DNA of 64,000 bases from an uncultured bacterium (GTDB taxonomy: Bacteria > Bacillota > Clostridia > Lachnospirales > Lachnospiraceae), in the NCBI GenBank assembly GCA_947177425.1, contig CAMWUN010000016.1:1-64000 (forward strand), read 5' to 3'. The notes beneath the pieces were generated by a model. The model worked only from the letters and a program-made list of their open reading frames with translations. It made no database searches and was not told where the DNA came from. Shown piece by piece: positions 25,039 through 34,664 of the stretch. Made by a program: the position numbers and the translations under genes. Position 1 is the first letter of the stretch. Every line of letters starts with the position of its first letter.

Positions 25039-26574
25039 ATGAAAGAACAACGATTTGTCAAAATATTAACCTGTTTTTATCTGGTGCCTTTTGCCCTAAT
25101 GATAGGGTTTAATATTGTTAACAGCCTGCTTCGAACCACTTATTTTGAACTGTATCAGGTAATGGAGACTGCGAAATATAAATGGGATAATCCTGTTTTG
25201 GTACTCCTTGTGTCTGTCGGAATTCTTTTTCTTTTTTACTGGATTATGAAATCTGAATGGATGGGTAAGAGAGATGTCAGAAAGCTGATGCTGGTGCATG
25301 GCGGGAGCATCTGCCTTTTTATTGTGCTTTTGTTCCGGTGTGTGGTGACATGTGACAGCGGACTGATAAGCGACATTGCAGTTAAATTTCTTGAAGGAAA
25401 TTATGAGGCTTTTGTGCAGGGGCAGTATCTTTATATGTATCCCTTCCAGATAGGGCTGGCGGCTGTGCTTGAATTTATTTATCTGGTATTCGGCATAGAA
25501 AATTTTATTGTGTTTGAACTGCTTAATATTATCAGTATTTTGGTGATTCTGGACATGCTGGGTAGAATTACCAGAGAGTTGTTTGAAGATGAAAGAATCT
25601 GTCGGATAGAAGCGCTTTTATCCATGGGTATGTTTCCCCTGTTCCTTTTTTCGACCTTCGTGTATGGGGATATCATTGGATGGGCTTTTGGCATAGGCGG
25701 GATTTACCTCATTATACGGTATCTTAAGACAGGCAGATGGCAGGAGATATTAAAGACCTCCCTGCTTTTGTCAGTAGGTATTATCATAAAATCAAATATC
25801 AACATACTGGTAGTGGCGGCCGTGATTGCGGTGACTTTACGTTCCATAGGGGAAAAGAAGTATAAGATGCTGTTGTGGACAGTGGGAATTGCCCTTATAT
25901 CCCAGGCGGGTATATGGGCGGTAAGCGAAGTGTATGCACTGCGGGCAGGTCTGGAAGAGTATCCCCAGGGCATCCCCAAAATAGCCTGGATTGCAATGAG
26001 CATGCAGCAGGGGGACGAGGGGGGTTACGCCTGCGGATGGTATAATTCCTATAATTGGAATGTTTACAGCGAAAATAATTACGATCAGGCACTGGCAACG
26101 CAGGCATGTGTGGAGAATTTAAAACAGTCCCTGGGGAAATTCCTGCATGAACAGCGTTACGCCCTGGATTACTTTTACAAAAAATTTACTTCCCAGTGGA
26201 ATGCTCCTACATTTCAGGCAATGATTACCAATGAATGGAACAGCAGACATGTGGAGAATTTATCTCCGCTGGCGAACTTTTTTATTTATGGGGCAGGCAG
26301 GAATATTCTGTATGGAATCATGAATATCTACCACTTCCTGATGTTTTTGTGTACAGGGGTATATTGCTGGTTTTCGCGTAAGAGCTGGTCTTTGGAAAAA
26401 GCATATTTTACTTTGAATATTTTCGGGGGATTTCTGTTTCATATGATATGGGAAGCCCAGTCACGGTATATTTTAGGATATTTTGTCCTGATGCTTCCGT
26501 TGGCGGCATTTGGATTACATGAGATATTAAAGCTAATAGACAGAATGTTAAACAGAAAGGATGGAGAATTGTAA
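25039..26574 (+). CDS. Multi-TM GT-C-like glycosyltransferase
   Basis: The 511-aa membrane protein has about eleven helices and a large extracytoplasmic loop around residues 290-390 (QGDEGGYACGWYNSYNWN...). A GT39-type pattern is present: CDSGLISDIAVKFLEGNY in the first big external loop, with acidic residues, and YMYPFQIGLAAVLEFIY. It resembles the clostridial glycosyltransferase-39-like proteins that glycosylate surface polymers from lipid-linked sugars. It follows rfbH by 30 nt in the same direction and may transfer the CDP-derived sugar after loading on a lipid carrier. The specificity is inferred only from context. Confidence 0.65.
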   Translation: MKEQRFVKILTCFYLVPFALMIGFNIVNSLLRTTYFELYQVMETAKYKWDNPVLVLLVSVGILFLFYWIMKSEWMGKRDVRKLMLVHGGSICLFIVLLFRCVVTCDSGLISDIAVKFLEGNYEAFVQGQYLYMYPFQIGLAAVLEFIYLVFGIENFIVFELLNIISILVILDMLGRITRELFEDERICRIEALLSMGMFPLFLFSTFVYGDIIGWAFGIGGIYLIIRYLKTGRWQEILKTSLLLSVGIIIKSNINILVVAAVIAVTLRSIGEKKYKMLLWTVGIALISQAGIWAVSEVYALRAGLEEYPQGIPKIAWIAMSMQQGDEGGYACGWYNSYNWNVYSENNYDQALATQACVENLKQSLGKFLHEQRYALDYFYKKFTSQWNAPTFQAMITNEWNSRHVENLSPLANFFIYGAGRNILYGIMNIYHFLMFLCTGVYCWFSRKSWSLEKAYFTLNIFGGFLFHMIWEAQSRYILGYFVLMLPLAAFGLHEILKLIDRMLNRKDGEL

Positions 26575-26666
26575 CAATTTAGACAGGTCTGTACAGCCGC
26601 TACACAAACTACGCGGATGGGCGGAGAAAATGATTGAGGAAAAACAATGATATGGAGGAAAAGAAC

Positions 26667-27977
26667 ATGAAAATATCAGTTGCAGGAACAGGTTACGTAG
26701 GGCTGGTTGCAGGGGTATGCTTTGCGGAAAAGGGTTATAATGTGACCTGTGTGGATATTGATGAAAAGAAAGTGGAAATGATGCGTCAGGGGATTTCACC
26801 AATTTATGAAGAGGGGCTGGAGGAACTGATGCAGAAAAACAATGCAAAAGGGACTCTGCACTTTACCACCGACCACGTGGAAGCGTACAGGGATGCAGAT
26901 GCCATTTTTATTGGCGTGGGGACTCCGGAAATGCCGGACGGAAGCGCCAACTTAAGTTATATAGCAGATGTTTCCAGGCAGATTGCGGAAACGGTGGAGA
27001 AGGATTGTCTGGTGGTGGTGAAATCCACGGTGCCGGTGGGAACCAACGATAAGGTAGAACAGTTTATCAGGGATTTTCTTGTTCATGACGTGAAAGTGGA
27101 GGTTGCTTCCAATCCGGAGTTTCTTGCCCAGGGAACGGCAGTCCATGACACCCTCCATGCAGCCAGAATCATTATTGGCACCGAGAGCAAAGAGGCGGAG
27201 GCGCTCCTTCAAAAGATATATGAACCCTTCGGGCTTCCCATTGTGTCGGTAAAGCGCCGCTCAGCGGAGATGATCAAGTATGCCTGCAATGATTTTCTGG
27301 CGCTGAAAATTTCTTATATGAATGATATTGCCAATCTGTGTGAACTGGTAGGGGCGGACATTACCGATGTGGCGAAAGGAATGAGTTTTGACGAGCGCAT
27401 TGGGGCAAGATTTTTAAATGCAGGAATTGGATTTGGGGGAAGCTGCTTTCCGAAAGACACTAAGGCGTTGAAGTTTCTTGCAAGGGAGCACGGCTACAGG
27501 CTGAAAACAGTGGAAGCCTGCGTAGACGTGAACAGCGCCCAGAAAACCAGGCTTTTTGAGAAGGCAAAGGAGAGGATGATTTCCTTCAGCGGTTTAAAAG
27601 CGGCTGTGCTTGGGCTTACCTTTAAATCTGGTACAGACGATTTGCGGGAGGCTCCTTCTATCGACAATTTAAAGCTTCTTCTGGCGGCAGGCGCGCAGGT
27701 TTACGCTTATGACCCCAAGGGAGAAGAGCGGGCGAAGCAGCTTTTCCCGGAGGGAAGGGTGGAAAAAGGCTCCATGAATTACGTGTCTTCTGCAGAGGAA
27801 GCTATCGAAGGGGCAAATATCTGCTTTATATTTACAGAATGGGCGGAAATCAGGGCGGTTACGCCGGAGGATTTTAAAAAGAAAATGCATACGCCGCTGG
27901 TCTATGACGGAAGGAATTTATATAATCCAGTGGACATGAAGCTGGCAGGCGTGGAATATTACAGTATCGGGCGTTAA
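26667..27977 (+). CDS. ugd: UDP-glucose 6-dehydrogenase
   Basis: A 436-aa UDP-glucose/GDP-mannose dehydrogenase family member: MKISVAGTGYVGLVAGVCFA (NAD site), VVVKSTVPVGTNDKV, NPEFLAQGTAVHDT, the catalytic GIGFGGSCFPKDTKAL with its Cys, and the C-terminal FKSGTDDLREAPS and FTEWAE. It oxidises UDP-glucose twice to UDP-glucuronate, the substrate of the epimerase encoded 1.2 kb downstream. The start is set at ATG 26667 with GGAGG 8 nt upstream. The track GTG/TTG at 26634 has none. A hairpin terminator follows directly. Confidence 0.97.
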   Translation: MKISVAGTGYVGLVAGVCFAEKGYNVTCVDIDEKKVEMMRQGISPIYEEGLEELMQKNNAKGTLHFTTDHVEAYRDADAIFIGVGTPEMPDGSANLSYIADVSRQIAETVEKDCLVVVKSTVPVGTNDKVEQFIRDFLVHDVKVEVASNPEFLAQGTAVHDTLHAARIIIGTESKEAEALLQKIYEPFGLPIVSVKRRSAEMIKYACNDFLALKISYMNDIANLCELVGADITDVAKGMSFDERIGARFLNAGIGFGGSCFPKDTKALKFLAREHGYRLKTVEACVDVNSAQKTRLFEKAKERMISFSGLKAAVLGLTFKSGTDDLREAPSIDNLKLLLAAGAQVYAYDPKGEERAKQLFPEGRVEKGSMNYVSSAEEAIEGANICFIFTEWAEIRAVTPEDFKKKMHTPLVYDGRNLYNPVDMKLAGVEYYSIGR

Positions 27978-27985
27978 AATATATA

Positions 27986-28025
27986 GCGGTTAGAAGGAGT
28001 TTGTATCCCTCTAACCGCATCTTTT
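27986..28025. terminator. Bidirectional terminator between convergent genes
   Basis: GCGGTTAG (27986-27993) and CTAACCGC (28011-28018) form the stem, followed by ATCTTTT on the plus strand. The right arm includes the stop codon of the minus-strand GT2 gene. Confidence 0.7.
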
Positions 28026-28937
28026 ACTTATAATATATCGTGGGCGGGCTTTTATTTCGTCATAAATTCTTGATATATAGTGGCCGATAATCCCCAGGCT
28101 TATCATCAGGACACTGCCGATAATGAGCTGCAGTAAGATTACGGTGGTAAAGCCTTCCAGGGCGGTGCCTGTAAAATAACGGTACAGGGACTGGATGCCC
28201 AGTATGACAGAGACGAAAAACATTACAAAGCCCAGCAGGGAGACTAACTGCATGGGGGCGCCGGAAAAGGAAGTGATGTTTTGGACAGCGTATTTGGTCA
28301 AGCTCCATACGGACCACTTGGAGACGCCGATTTCCCGCTCCTGTACCTCGAAAGGAAGAACCGTGGTCTTAAAACCCACCCATGAGGAAAGGGCGCGGAA
28401 AAAGGGAGCGCGCTCCGGCATGATCAAAAGAGCGTCCATGGCCTTGCGGTCTAACAGTTTAAAATCTGAGGCGTGGGACATGTCAATCCCGGTTGCTTTG
28501 CTGATGATGTTGTAAAAAGTATTTGCGCTGAAGGTATGAAGAGGGCTTTCTTTTCCACGGGAAGCCTTGACGCCTTCCACCACCTCATAGCCGTCCTGCC
28601 AGAGACGGTACATTTCAGGAATAAGCCGGGGAGGATGCTGGAGGTCGCAGTCCATAATCAGGCAGCAGGCACCCTGGGCATTTTCAAGCCCTGCGAAAAT
28701 AGCGGATTCTTTTCCAAAATTCCTTGAAAACGAAATCCCTTTTACCTGCCCAAACTGTAAAGATAATTCCTGGATGCGTGTAAAGGTCAGATCCTTTGAA
28801 CCGTCATCCACGAAAATAATTTCATAGGGAATATGGCTTTGCTTTAATGTTTCATCGATTGTCTGAAAAGTGCGCTGGATATTATCCTGCTCATTGTACG
28901 AGGGAATAATGATGGAAAGCTGTCGGTCTGTAGACAT
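28011..28937 (-). CDS. GT2 polyprenyl-phosphate glycosyltransferase (GtrB/DPM1-like)
   Basis: The 308-aa protein has a GT-A domain: LSIIIPSYNEQDNIQRTFQ, IIFVDDGSKDLT, KGISFSRNFGKESAIFAGLE, and MDCDLQHPP for the DxD. Two C-terminal TM helices end LGIIGHYISRIYDEIKARPRYI, the mark of the GtrB/DPM1-like branch. It loads a sugar from UDP- or GDP-sugar onto undecaprenyl phosphate, supplying the GT-C enzymes nearby. I chose ATG 28937 because AAGGAG lies 7 nt before it. The track start adds 27 residues with no ribosome site. It is the only gene on this strand between 9 and 48 kb. Confidence 0.92.
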   Translation of the reverse strand: MSTDRQLSIIIPSYNEQDNIQRTFQTIDETLKQSHIPYEIIFVDDGSKDLTFTRIQELSLQFGQVKGISFSRNFGKESAIFAGLENAQGACCLIMDCDLQHPPRLIPEMYRLWQDGYEVVEGVKASRGKESPLHTFSANTFYNIISKATGIDMSHASDFKLLDRKAMDALLIMPERAPFFRALSSWVGFKTTVLPFEVQEREIGVSKWSVWSLTKYAVQNITSFSGAPMQLVSLLGFVMFFVSVILGIQSLYRYFTGTALEGFTTVILLQLIIGSVLMISLGIIGHYISRIYDEIKARPRYIISKRCG

Positions 28938-29140
28938 ATGGAAACTCCTTGTATATACCTGCAGTATTGGGCCGGCGTAAAGACAAGGAAGCTGGCGGCT
29001 GCAAGGATTAATTGCCACGCATGGCAGTTGATATTATAAGCCTAGTATATATGAGAAAGGAACGTTTGGCAATGATTGAGTTACAGTTGGCTTTATGCTA
29101 TTTTGCGTGTTATGATTGAAAATTGATTTCTAAAGCGTGT

Positions 29141-29169
29141 TTGACGAAAACGGAATATAAGTATAAAAT
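29141..29169 (+). promoter_or_regulatory. Sigma-A-type promoter for the epimerase gene
   Basis: TTGACG, a 17-bp spacer and TAAAAT, ending 47 bp before the start codon. The rest of the 280-bp gap is AT-rich with nothing else recognisable. Confidence 0.6.
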
Positions 29170-29216
29170 AAGAACACTAAGGAATAATTTCTAAAAAGTG
29201 GAAACGGGGATTTAAA

Positions 29217-30215
29217 ATGAAACCATTAGATACAACAAAAAAATATTTTATAACGGGAAGCGCCGGGTTTATCGGTTTTTATCTGGCGAAAGCGCTATTG
29301 GATAAGGGTGCGGAAGTGACAGGTCTTGACAATCTGAACGATTACTATGAGGTATCCTTAAAGGAAGCCCGGCTGGCTGTTCTGGGCCGGTATGATAAAT
29401 TTACATTTATTAAGGGCGACCTTGCCGATAAAGAAATGGTATTAAATATATTTAGAGAGCGGGAACCCCAGATAGTGATAAATCTGGCGGCCCAGGCCGG
29501 TGTAAGGTACAGTATCGACAATCCGGATTCCTATATACAGTCCAATATTCTGGGATTTTTTAATATTCTGGAGGGATGTCGGCATTATCCCGTGGAGCAT
29601 CTGGTATATGCCTCTTCCAGTTCCGTTTACGGTGGGAATGACAAGGTGCCGTTTGCGGTGGAGGATCAGGTGGATCATCCCGAGAGCCTGTATGCGGCCA
29701 CCAAGAAATCCAACGAGCTTATGGCCTATGCCTACAGCAGGCTGTATCAGATTCCCCTGACGGGACTTCGCTTTTTTACAGTATACGGCCCTATGGGAAG
29801 GCCGGATATGGCATATTACAAATTTGCCAAAAAAATTATGGCTGATGAACCAATTCAAGTTTACAATAATGGGGATATGCTGCGGGACTATACATATATT
29901 GATGATATTATCTCAGGGATTCTCAATATTTTGTGCAGTCCCCCGTCAAAGGATGAAAAGGGAGCTTTCTATAAATTGTACAATATTGGGAACCATAGCC
30001 CGGTAAAGCTTATGGATTTTATTGGCACACTGGAAAAGTGCCTTGGAAGGGAAGCAAAAAAGGAATTCCTGCCCATGCAGAAGGGAGATGTTTACCAGAC
30101 TTATGCGGATGTCAGCGGACTGATGGATGATTTTGGGTTTAAGCCTGATACCACCATTGAAGAGGGGCTTGGCAGGTTTACAGAGTGGTTTCTGGATTAT
30201 TATAGTTTCAAATGA
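29217..30215 (+). CDS. UDP-glucuronate 4-epimerase
   Basis: The 332-aa extended SDR has YFITGSAGFIGFYLAKALL, a cofactor site GLDNLNDYYEVSLKEAR, NLAAQAGVRYSIDNPDSYI, the SSSSVYGG Ser triad, YAATKKSNELMAYAY (YxxxK) and FFTVYGPMGRPDMAYYKF. The NDYYxxxLKxxRL and GRPDMA strings set the UDP-glucuronate 4-epimerase subgroup (CapI/LspL) apart from GalE. It converts UDP-GlcA from the dehydrogenase into UDP-GalA, indicating an acidic sugar in the surface polymer. It has its own promoter and is monocistronic. Confidence 0.93.
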   Translation: MKPLDTTKKYFITGSAGFIGFYLAKALLDKGAEVTGLDNLNDYYEVSLKEARLAVLGRYDKFTFIKGDLADKEMVLNIFREREPQIVINLAAQAGVRYSIDNPDSYIQSNILGFFNILEGCRHYPVEHLVYASSSSVYGGNDKVPFAVEDQVDHPESLYAATKKSNELMAYAYSRLYQIPLTGLRFFTVYGPMGRPDMAYYKFAKKIMADEPIQVYNNGDMLRDYTYIDDIISGILNILCSPPSKDEKGAFYKLYNIGNHSPVKLMDFIGTLEKCLGREAKKEFLPMQKGDVYQTYADVSGLMDDFGFKPDTTIEEGLGRFTEWFLDYYSFK

Positions 30216-30447
30216 TGTGAAAAAGCAGTTTTCCCGAATAAGGATGACTGCTTTTGGTATATATATTTCATAACTGAATAAAATATAAACAGGTATAATT
30301 TGGAAAAAATAGTTATTAAGATTTTTTTAAGGATAATATAATAATTCTTAAAATACAAACGAGAATATGTTTTTTGGAAAAAGTTATGCTATTCTGTAGT
30401 AAACGCAGTGAATATGATGCTGAATATGCTTTGAGAGGAGTTAATAT

Positions 30448-31548
30448 ATGAAAAAAAGGAATAAAAAAGGGACGGCTGGCCTCCTGCTGACAGCTATTCT
30501 GGCTATTGTAGTAGTGATGGGATGCGGACGCAGAGATGCAAAAACAGAACCGGACGAAAATACATCCGCCGATAACATAGTGATAACGGAAACGGGAGAG
30601 GTTCTGGAAAAAGAGGATGTCAGCAGAGTAGAAAACATGGAAACGGAAAATCAGCAGGCAAAGGCGAAAGAGGAAGCGGCCCGGGAGACGCCGGCGCCGG
30701 AACCAACTCCGGAAATGACGCCGGAAGGGGAAGTTGACCTGTCTAAAATAAAACTGACAGAGCCGGAGCAGGAGCAGGTGATTACAGAGGAAGACCAGAC
30801 TGAGCCCACAGGAAGGGAATTGCAGATAGTCTTTTTGGGGGACAGTATTTTTGATAACAGCAGGGACGGCACGGGGATTCCGTATCTTACATCTATACAG
30901 TGTGAGGCAGACGCATACAATCTGGCCATTGGCGGCACCAGCGCATCCATAGAAGCGGATGAGTCTGCCGAATCCGCCCAGTGGACATCCAGAAGTCTGG
31001 TTGGGATTGTAAATGCAATCATAGGTAAAATTCCTACAGACATTTTTGCAGGATCTAAAACAAAAGAAATACTGGATAACCCCAATATTGACTTTTCCCA
31101 GACGGACTATTTTGTGATTGAATACGGTATTAATGACTTTTTCAGGGGAGTGGCCCAGAGCGATCCGGACAGTATTTATAATGTGAAGACATATGCAGGG
31201 GCTTTGCGGTATGCAGTAGCCAATTTAACGGAGATTGCGCCGGACGCAACAATTATTCTGTGTTCTCCTACTTATGCCCAGTTTTACGATGGCACATGGA
31301 TGATAGGGGACGGGAACTCTGTAAACACAGGAAACGGAACCCTGTTTGATTATAAGGGAACCTGTAACTACGTGGCAAAAGAGACGCAGTCGGTATTCTT
31401 TAATGCATATCAGGATCTTGGCATTGATGGCTATACTGCGGAGCAGTATCTGGAAGACGGGGTGCATCTAACAGAGGATGGAAGGCATTTGTATGCGGAT
31501 GCGCTGGCGAAACTGATACTGAGCATTGAAGAAACTAAAAATAATTAA
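30448..31548 (+). CDS. SGNH/GDSL hydrolase lipoprotein
   Basis: The 366-aa protein has a lipoprotein signal peptide (LAIVVVMGCGRR, lipobox Cys near residue 27) and an acidic, Pro-rich linker (about 30-125, with TPAPEPTPEMTPEGE). A full SGNH domain follows: IVFLGDSIFDN (Ser), GGTSASIE (Gly), EYGINDFF (Asn) and a catalytic DGVHLTEDGRHLY (Asp/His). It should be a lipid-anchored esterase or deacylase acting on surface glycans, plausibly removing groups added by the MBOAT pairs. Its closest relative in the window is the minus-strand protein at 62409, which has lost these motifs. It has its own terminator. Confidence 0.9.
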   Translation: MKKRNKKGTAGLLLTAILAIVVVMGCGRRDAKTEPDENTSADNIVITETGEVLEKEDVSRVENMETENQQAKAKEEAARETPAPEPTPEMTPEGEVDLSKIKLTEPEQEQVITEEDQTEPTGRELQIVFLGDSIFDNSRDGTGIPYLTSIQCEADAYNLAIGGTSASIEADESAESAQWTSRSLVGIVNAIIGKIPTDIFAGSKTKEILDNPNIDFSQTDYFVIEYGINDFFRGVAQSDPDSIYNVKTYAGALRYAVANLTEIAPDATIILCSPTYAQFYDGTWMIGDGNSVNTGNGTLFDYKGTCNYVAKETQSVFFNAYQDLGIDGYTAEQYLEDGVHLTEDGRHLYADALAKLILSIEETKNN

Positions 31549-31560
31549 CCAAATGAAAAT

Positions 31561-31615
31561 AAAAGAGCGCATTTTCACTATTCATATCCAGGCCGAATAG
31601 GAAAATGCGCTTTTA
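31561..31615 (+). terminator. Rho-independent terminator after the GDSL gene
   Basis: GCGCATTTTC (31567-31576) pairs with GAAAATGCGC (31601-31610), followed by TTTTA. The loop is 24 nt with little internal pairing. Confidence 0.65.
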
Positions 31616-31746
31616 CCATGCTTGACCTGCGGCTTATATCATGCTACCATTTAAAATATGTATTTTTGGGTTAAAACCATCCAGTACAAATTATAATGTA
31701 TTACAAATAATAAATAATACAAATTACAGGTAATTTGGGGAACAGA

Positions 31747-33240
31747 ATGACAAATGACAGAAAAAACATTAACCGCATAATTCTAGCAGGGCTTTTGCTC
31801 GCATATGTGGTTTTTAACGGATTACTTCTCATGCGCCATGAACAGTGGCGCGACGAGGCAAACGTGTGGCTGATGGCAGGGGAACTTTCGCCCATACAGT
31901 TGTTTGCGGAAATTAAGTACCAGGGCCATCCCTGCCTGTGGTACTTACTTGTCATGCCCTTTGCAAAGCTGGGCCTTCCCTTTCAGACGATTGGGGTGAT
32001 AAGTCTTTTGGTCATGACAGCGACTGCTGGGATATTTATCTGGAAGACGCCTTTTCACGCACTGGTTAAGGGAGTCTGCCTGTTTAGTCCGGTGTTTTCT
32101 TATTTCTATGCGGATATTGCCAGAAATTATTGTCTGATTGCCCTTCTTTTAATGCTGCTGGGATTGCTGTATCCTAAAAGGAATGAAAAATATATCCTGT
32201 ATGGACTGCTGCTGGGACTGCTGGTGCAGGCCGACACCATTGCCATTGTCAGCGCCGGGATGATTTCCCTTATGTGGCTGTGTGAGAATATATACAGCGG
32301 TTTTTGTACAAAAAATCTGGCTCTGGTAAAGAATGTGGCAAAAGGCGTCTGGATTCCATTAGCCAGCCTGTTTTTATGGATTGCACAGTTTTACCAGGTG
32401 TCGGATTCTCCGGTATATGGGGTCAGAAGTCTGGGGATGGGCGAGTTCCTGGGAGAAGTGAAGAATTTTTCCTATAGCATTCTTATCAGACTGACGGGAA
32501 GGGGACAGGCTTTCTGTCTGGTGTTTTTTGTGTTGTTTCTGGTTATGGCGGTATTGCTTTCCCTGCGCTTTAAAAATCCATGGCCATTTCTGGTCATGGG
32601 GGCGGCTTTTCTTTTTCAGGCAGTTTTCAGCGCGGTGGTATACCAGCTTCATATCTGGCATTTTATTTCTCTTTGTTTTGTTTTTTTGTGGATGGTTTGG
32701 ATATGGTATCAGCAGAAGAGTGAAAAGGGTATGGAGGATAAAGTTTCTGGGATTTTGCTTGGAGGATTCCAGTTTTTGCTGCTTTTATTGAGCGTGTGCA
32801 TGTTTATGAACTGGAATTCGGACAGAGAGCCTTCCAGTCTGGCTAACGCGCTGGACGGTGTATACTCGGACGGGGTACATGCGGCGGACTATATTGAGAA
32901 AAACATTGCAGCGGATGAAGTTATTGTATCCGTAAATGTGCCTTATGCATCTACTGTGCTGGCCTATCTTAAAGGATATGAATTTTATTATGCAGGCAGC
33001 GGGGAGAGAACTTCCTATGCTGACTGGAGTGAAAAACAGAACCAGCCAGTTACTTTTAGGGAGTTAACTGCATGGGCGGAAGAAAACTTTCCGGAAAAGC
33101 AGTTTATTTATCTGCTTGACACAAGGGATTCCTGTCTTGATGACGGGGACGGGGAACTTGGGAAGTGTGAAATCCTTTATCAGACACAGGGGGAAACAGT
33201 CAGAGGGGAAGAATATGTTATTTATAAAATCCCGTTATAA
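31747..33240 (+). CDS. Multi-TM protein, GT-C-like, unknown specificity
   Basis: The 497-aa protein has about ten helices and a soluble C-terminal part (about 380-497). The first external loop carries RHEQWRDEANVWLMAGELSP with paired acidic residues, followed by YQGHPCLWYLLVMP. These features are shared by bacterial GT-C/PMT-like proteins. I start it at ATG 31747, with GGGG 6 nt upstream; the track TTG at 31735 has no site. It stands alone between a terminator and a repeat element. The function is inferred from topology only. Confidence 0.6.
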   Translation: MTNDRKNINRIILAGLLLAYVVFNGLLLMRHEQWRDEANVWLMAGELSPIQLFAEIKYQGHPCLWYLLVMPFAKLGLPFQTIGVISLLVMTATAGIFIWKTPFHALVKGVCLFSPVFSYFYADIARNYCLIALLLMLLGLLYPKRNEKYILYGLLLGLLVQADTIAIVSAGMISLMWLCENIYSGFCTKNLALVKNVAKGVWIPLASLFLWIAQFYQVSDSPVYGVRSLGMGEFLGEVKNFSYSILIRLTGRGQAFCLVFFVLFLVMAVLLSLRFKNPWPFLVMGAAFLFQAVFSAVVYQLHIWHFISLCFVFLWMVWIWYQQKSEKGMEDKVSGILLGGFQFLLLLLSVCMFMNWNSDREPSSLANALDGVYSDGVHAADYIEKNIAADEVIVSVNVPYASTVLAYLKGYEFYYAGSGERTSYADWSEKQNQPVTFRELTAWAEENFPEKQFIYLLDTRDSCLDDGDGELGKCEILYQTQGETVRGEEYVIYKIPL

Positions 33241-33292
33241 CAGCCAGATTTAGAGGGCTGGGCCGTGCGGATAAGAAGCGGCCTGCGCCCTT

Positions 33293-33454
33293 AGAGCGTG
33301 TTGGAAAATTCATTCCCCCAATCTGCACGCCCCACTTTGCGTGATATTTGCGCCAAATTTAATCAACGTAGCCCGCTACGCCTCTTAAATTTGGCACAAA
33401 TCTTCCACAAACTGTGACGCACATCTTAGGGAAAGCAATTTTCCAACACACTCT
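33293..33454. repeat. 162-bp inverted-repeat element (MITE-like)
   Basis: AGAGCGTGTTGGAAAATT (33293-33310) and AATTTTCCAACACACTCT (33437-33454) are inverted at 17 of 18 positions. The interior has a second nested inverted pair (CCAAATTTA...TAAATTTGG). A further direct copy of the end motif (AGAGCATGTTGGAAAA) follows at about 33454, and related strings occur at 41946-41963 (inverted) and near 21996. It encodes no protein and looks like a small repeat family scattered in this genome. Confidence 0.75.
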
Positions 33455-33494
33455 AGAGCATGTTGGAAAAGTAACGGCAGGAGAAAGCAGGATT

Positions 33495-34631
33495 ATGATG
33501 CAGTATGATAAAATAATAATTGGTGCAGGGCTGTATGGCTTATATGCGGCAAAGTTCTGTGTGGATAAGGGGCAGCATGTTCTGGTGCTGGAATATGATG
33601 ACGGGCCTTTTGAGAGGGCTACCTATATCAATCAGGCAAGGGTCCATATGGGTTATCATTATCCCAGAAGCCTGACCACGGCGGTGAAGTCAGCGGGGTA
33701 TTTCAGGCGGTTTGTGGAGGATTTCAGCTTTTGCATTCATGATAAATTTGAACAGGTTTATGCCACTTCGGATAAATTTTCATGGACAAGCGCCGGCCAG
33801 TTCCAGGAGTTCTGCAGGGCCGCGGGGATTAAGTGCGAGGAGGAAGCTGTGTCAAAGTATTTTAAGCCGGGGATGTGCGACGGAGCATTTCTCACGGAGG
33901 AATATACTTACGATGCCAAAATCCTGCAGAAGTACTACGAGGATGAACTGGACGGCAATTCCTGTGTGGATATGGTATTTGGGGCACGGATCCGGAAAAT
34001 TGTAAAACAGGGAAAATCATTTCTGGCGGAGATGGAAAACGGAAACTCCTATGAAGCGCCTTATGTGCTGAACGCGACCTATGCTTCTGTGAATCAGATT
34101 ATTGAAAAGGTGGAAGGAATCCAAAAAGAATTATTTGACATCAAGTATGAATTGTGTGAAATCATTCTGTGTGAACCTTCCGCTGCCCTTAAGGACATCG
34201 GGATCACAGTTATGGACGGCCCGTTTTTTTCCATCATGCCTTTCGGGAAAACAGGGCTGCATTCCCTGACAGCAGTGACATTTACCCCTCACGTGACCAG
34301 CTATGAGGCCAGCCCCGTATTTAGCTGTCAGAAGCATCTGGCGCCGGACATAGCCTGCAGCCCGGAGAATCTCGGGAACTGTAATAAATGTCCCCACAAG
34401 CCGGATTCGGCGTGGCCTTATATGTCCCACCTTGCAGATAAGTATATGAAGCCCGCCTATGCCTATTCTTATGCAAAGTCCCTGTACTCCATGAAACCGA
34501 TTTTAAAAAGCTCGGAGGTGGATGATTCCAGACCCACGGCAATCAGGGTCTTAAGCAGGGAACCGGAGTTTGTCAGCGTGCTGTCCGGGAAAATTAATAC
34601 GGTGTATGATTTGGATGAGTTTTTATTATAG
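33495..34631 (+). CDS. FAD-dependent oxidoreductase
   Basis: The 378-aa flavoprotein has the N-terminal dinucleotide fold KIIIGAGLYGLYAAKFCVDKG followed by VLVLEYDD, the GxGxxG...E pattern of DAO/UGM-like enzymes. An unusual histidine-rich stretch is RVHMGYHYPRSL. A Cys cluster at about 305-325 (HLAPDIACSPENLGNCNKCPHKP) could bind metal. It heads an operon of two GT2 genes, a sugar aminotransferase and a DUF6056 gene, so it likely oxidises or isomerises a sugar, but the substrate is not evident. The longer track start runs back into the repeat element. ATG 33495 (or 33498) follows AGGAG. Confidence 0.8.
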   Translation: MMQYDKIIIGAGLYGLYAAKFCVDKGQHVLVLEYDDGPFERATYINQARVHMGYHYPRSLTTAVKSAGYFRRFVEDFSFCIHDKFEQVYATSDKFSWTSAGQFQEFCRAAGIKCEEEAVSKYFKPGMCDGAFLTEEYTYDAKILQKYYEDELDGNSCVDMVFGARIRKIVKQGKSFLAEMENGNSYEAPYVLNATYASVNQIIEKVEGIQKELFDIKYELCEIILCEPSAALKDIGITVMDGPFFSIMPFGKTGLHSLTAVTFTPHVTSYEASPVFSCQKHLAPDIACSPENLGNCNKCPHKPDSAWPYMSHLADKYMKPAYAYSYAKSLYSMKPILKSSEVDDSRPTAIRVLSREPEFVSVLSGKINTVYDLDEFLL

Positions 34632-34664
34632 GAAATATTACAGGGAAAAGAGCGGAGATGACAA

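Noticed and set aside
33414-33494. N-terminal extension of the FAD oxidoreductase
   Set aside because: The extra residues are encoded by the repeat element and lack a ribosome site.
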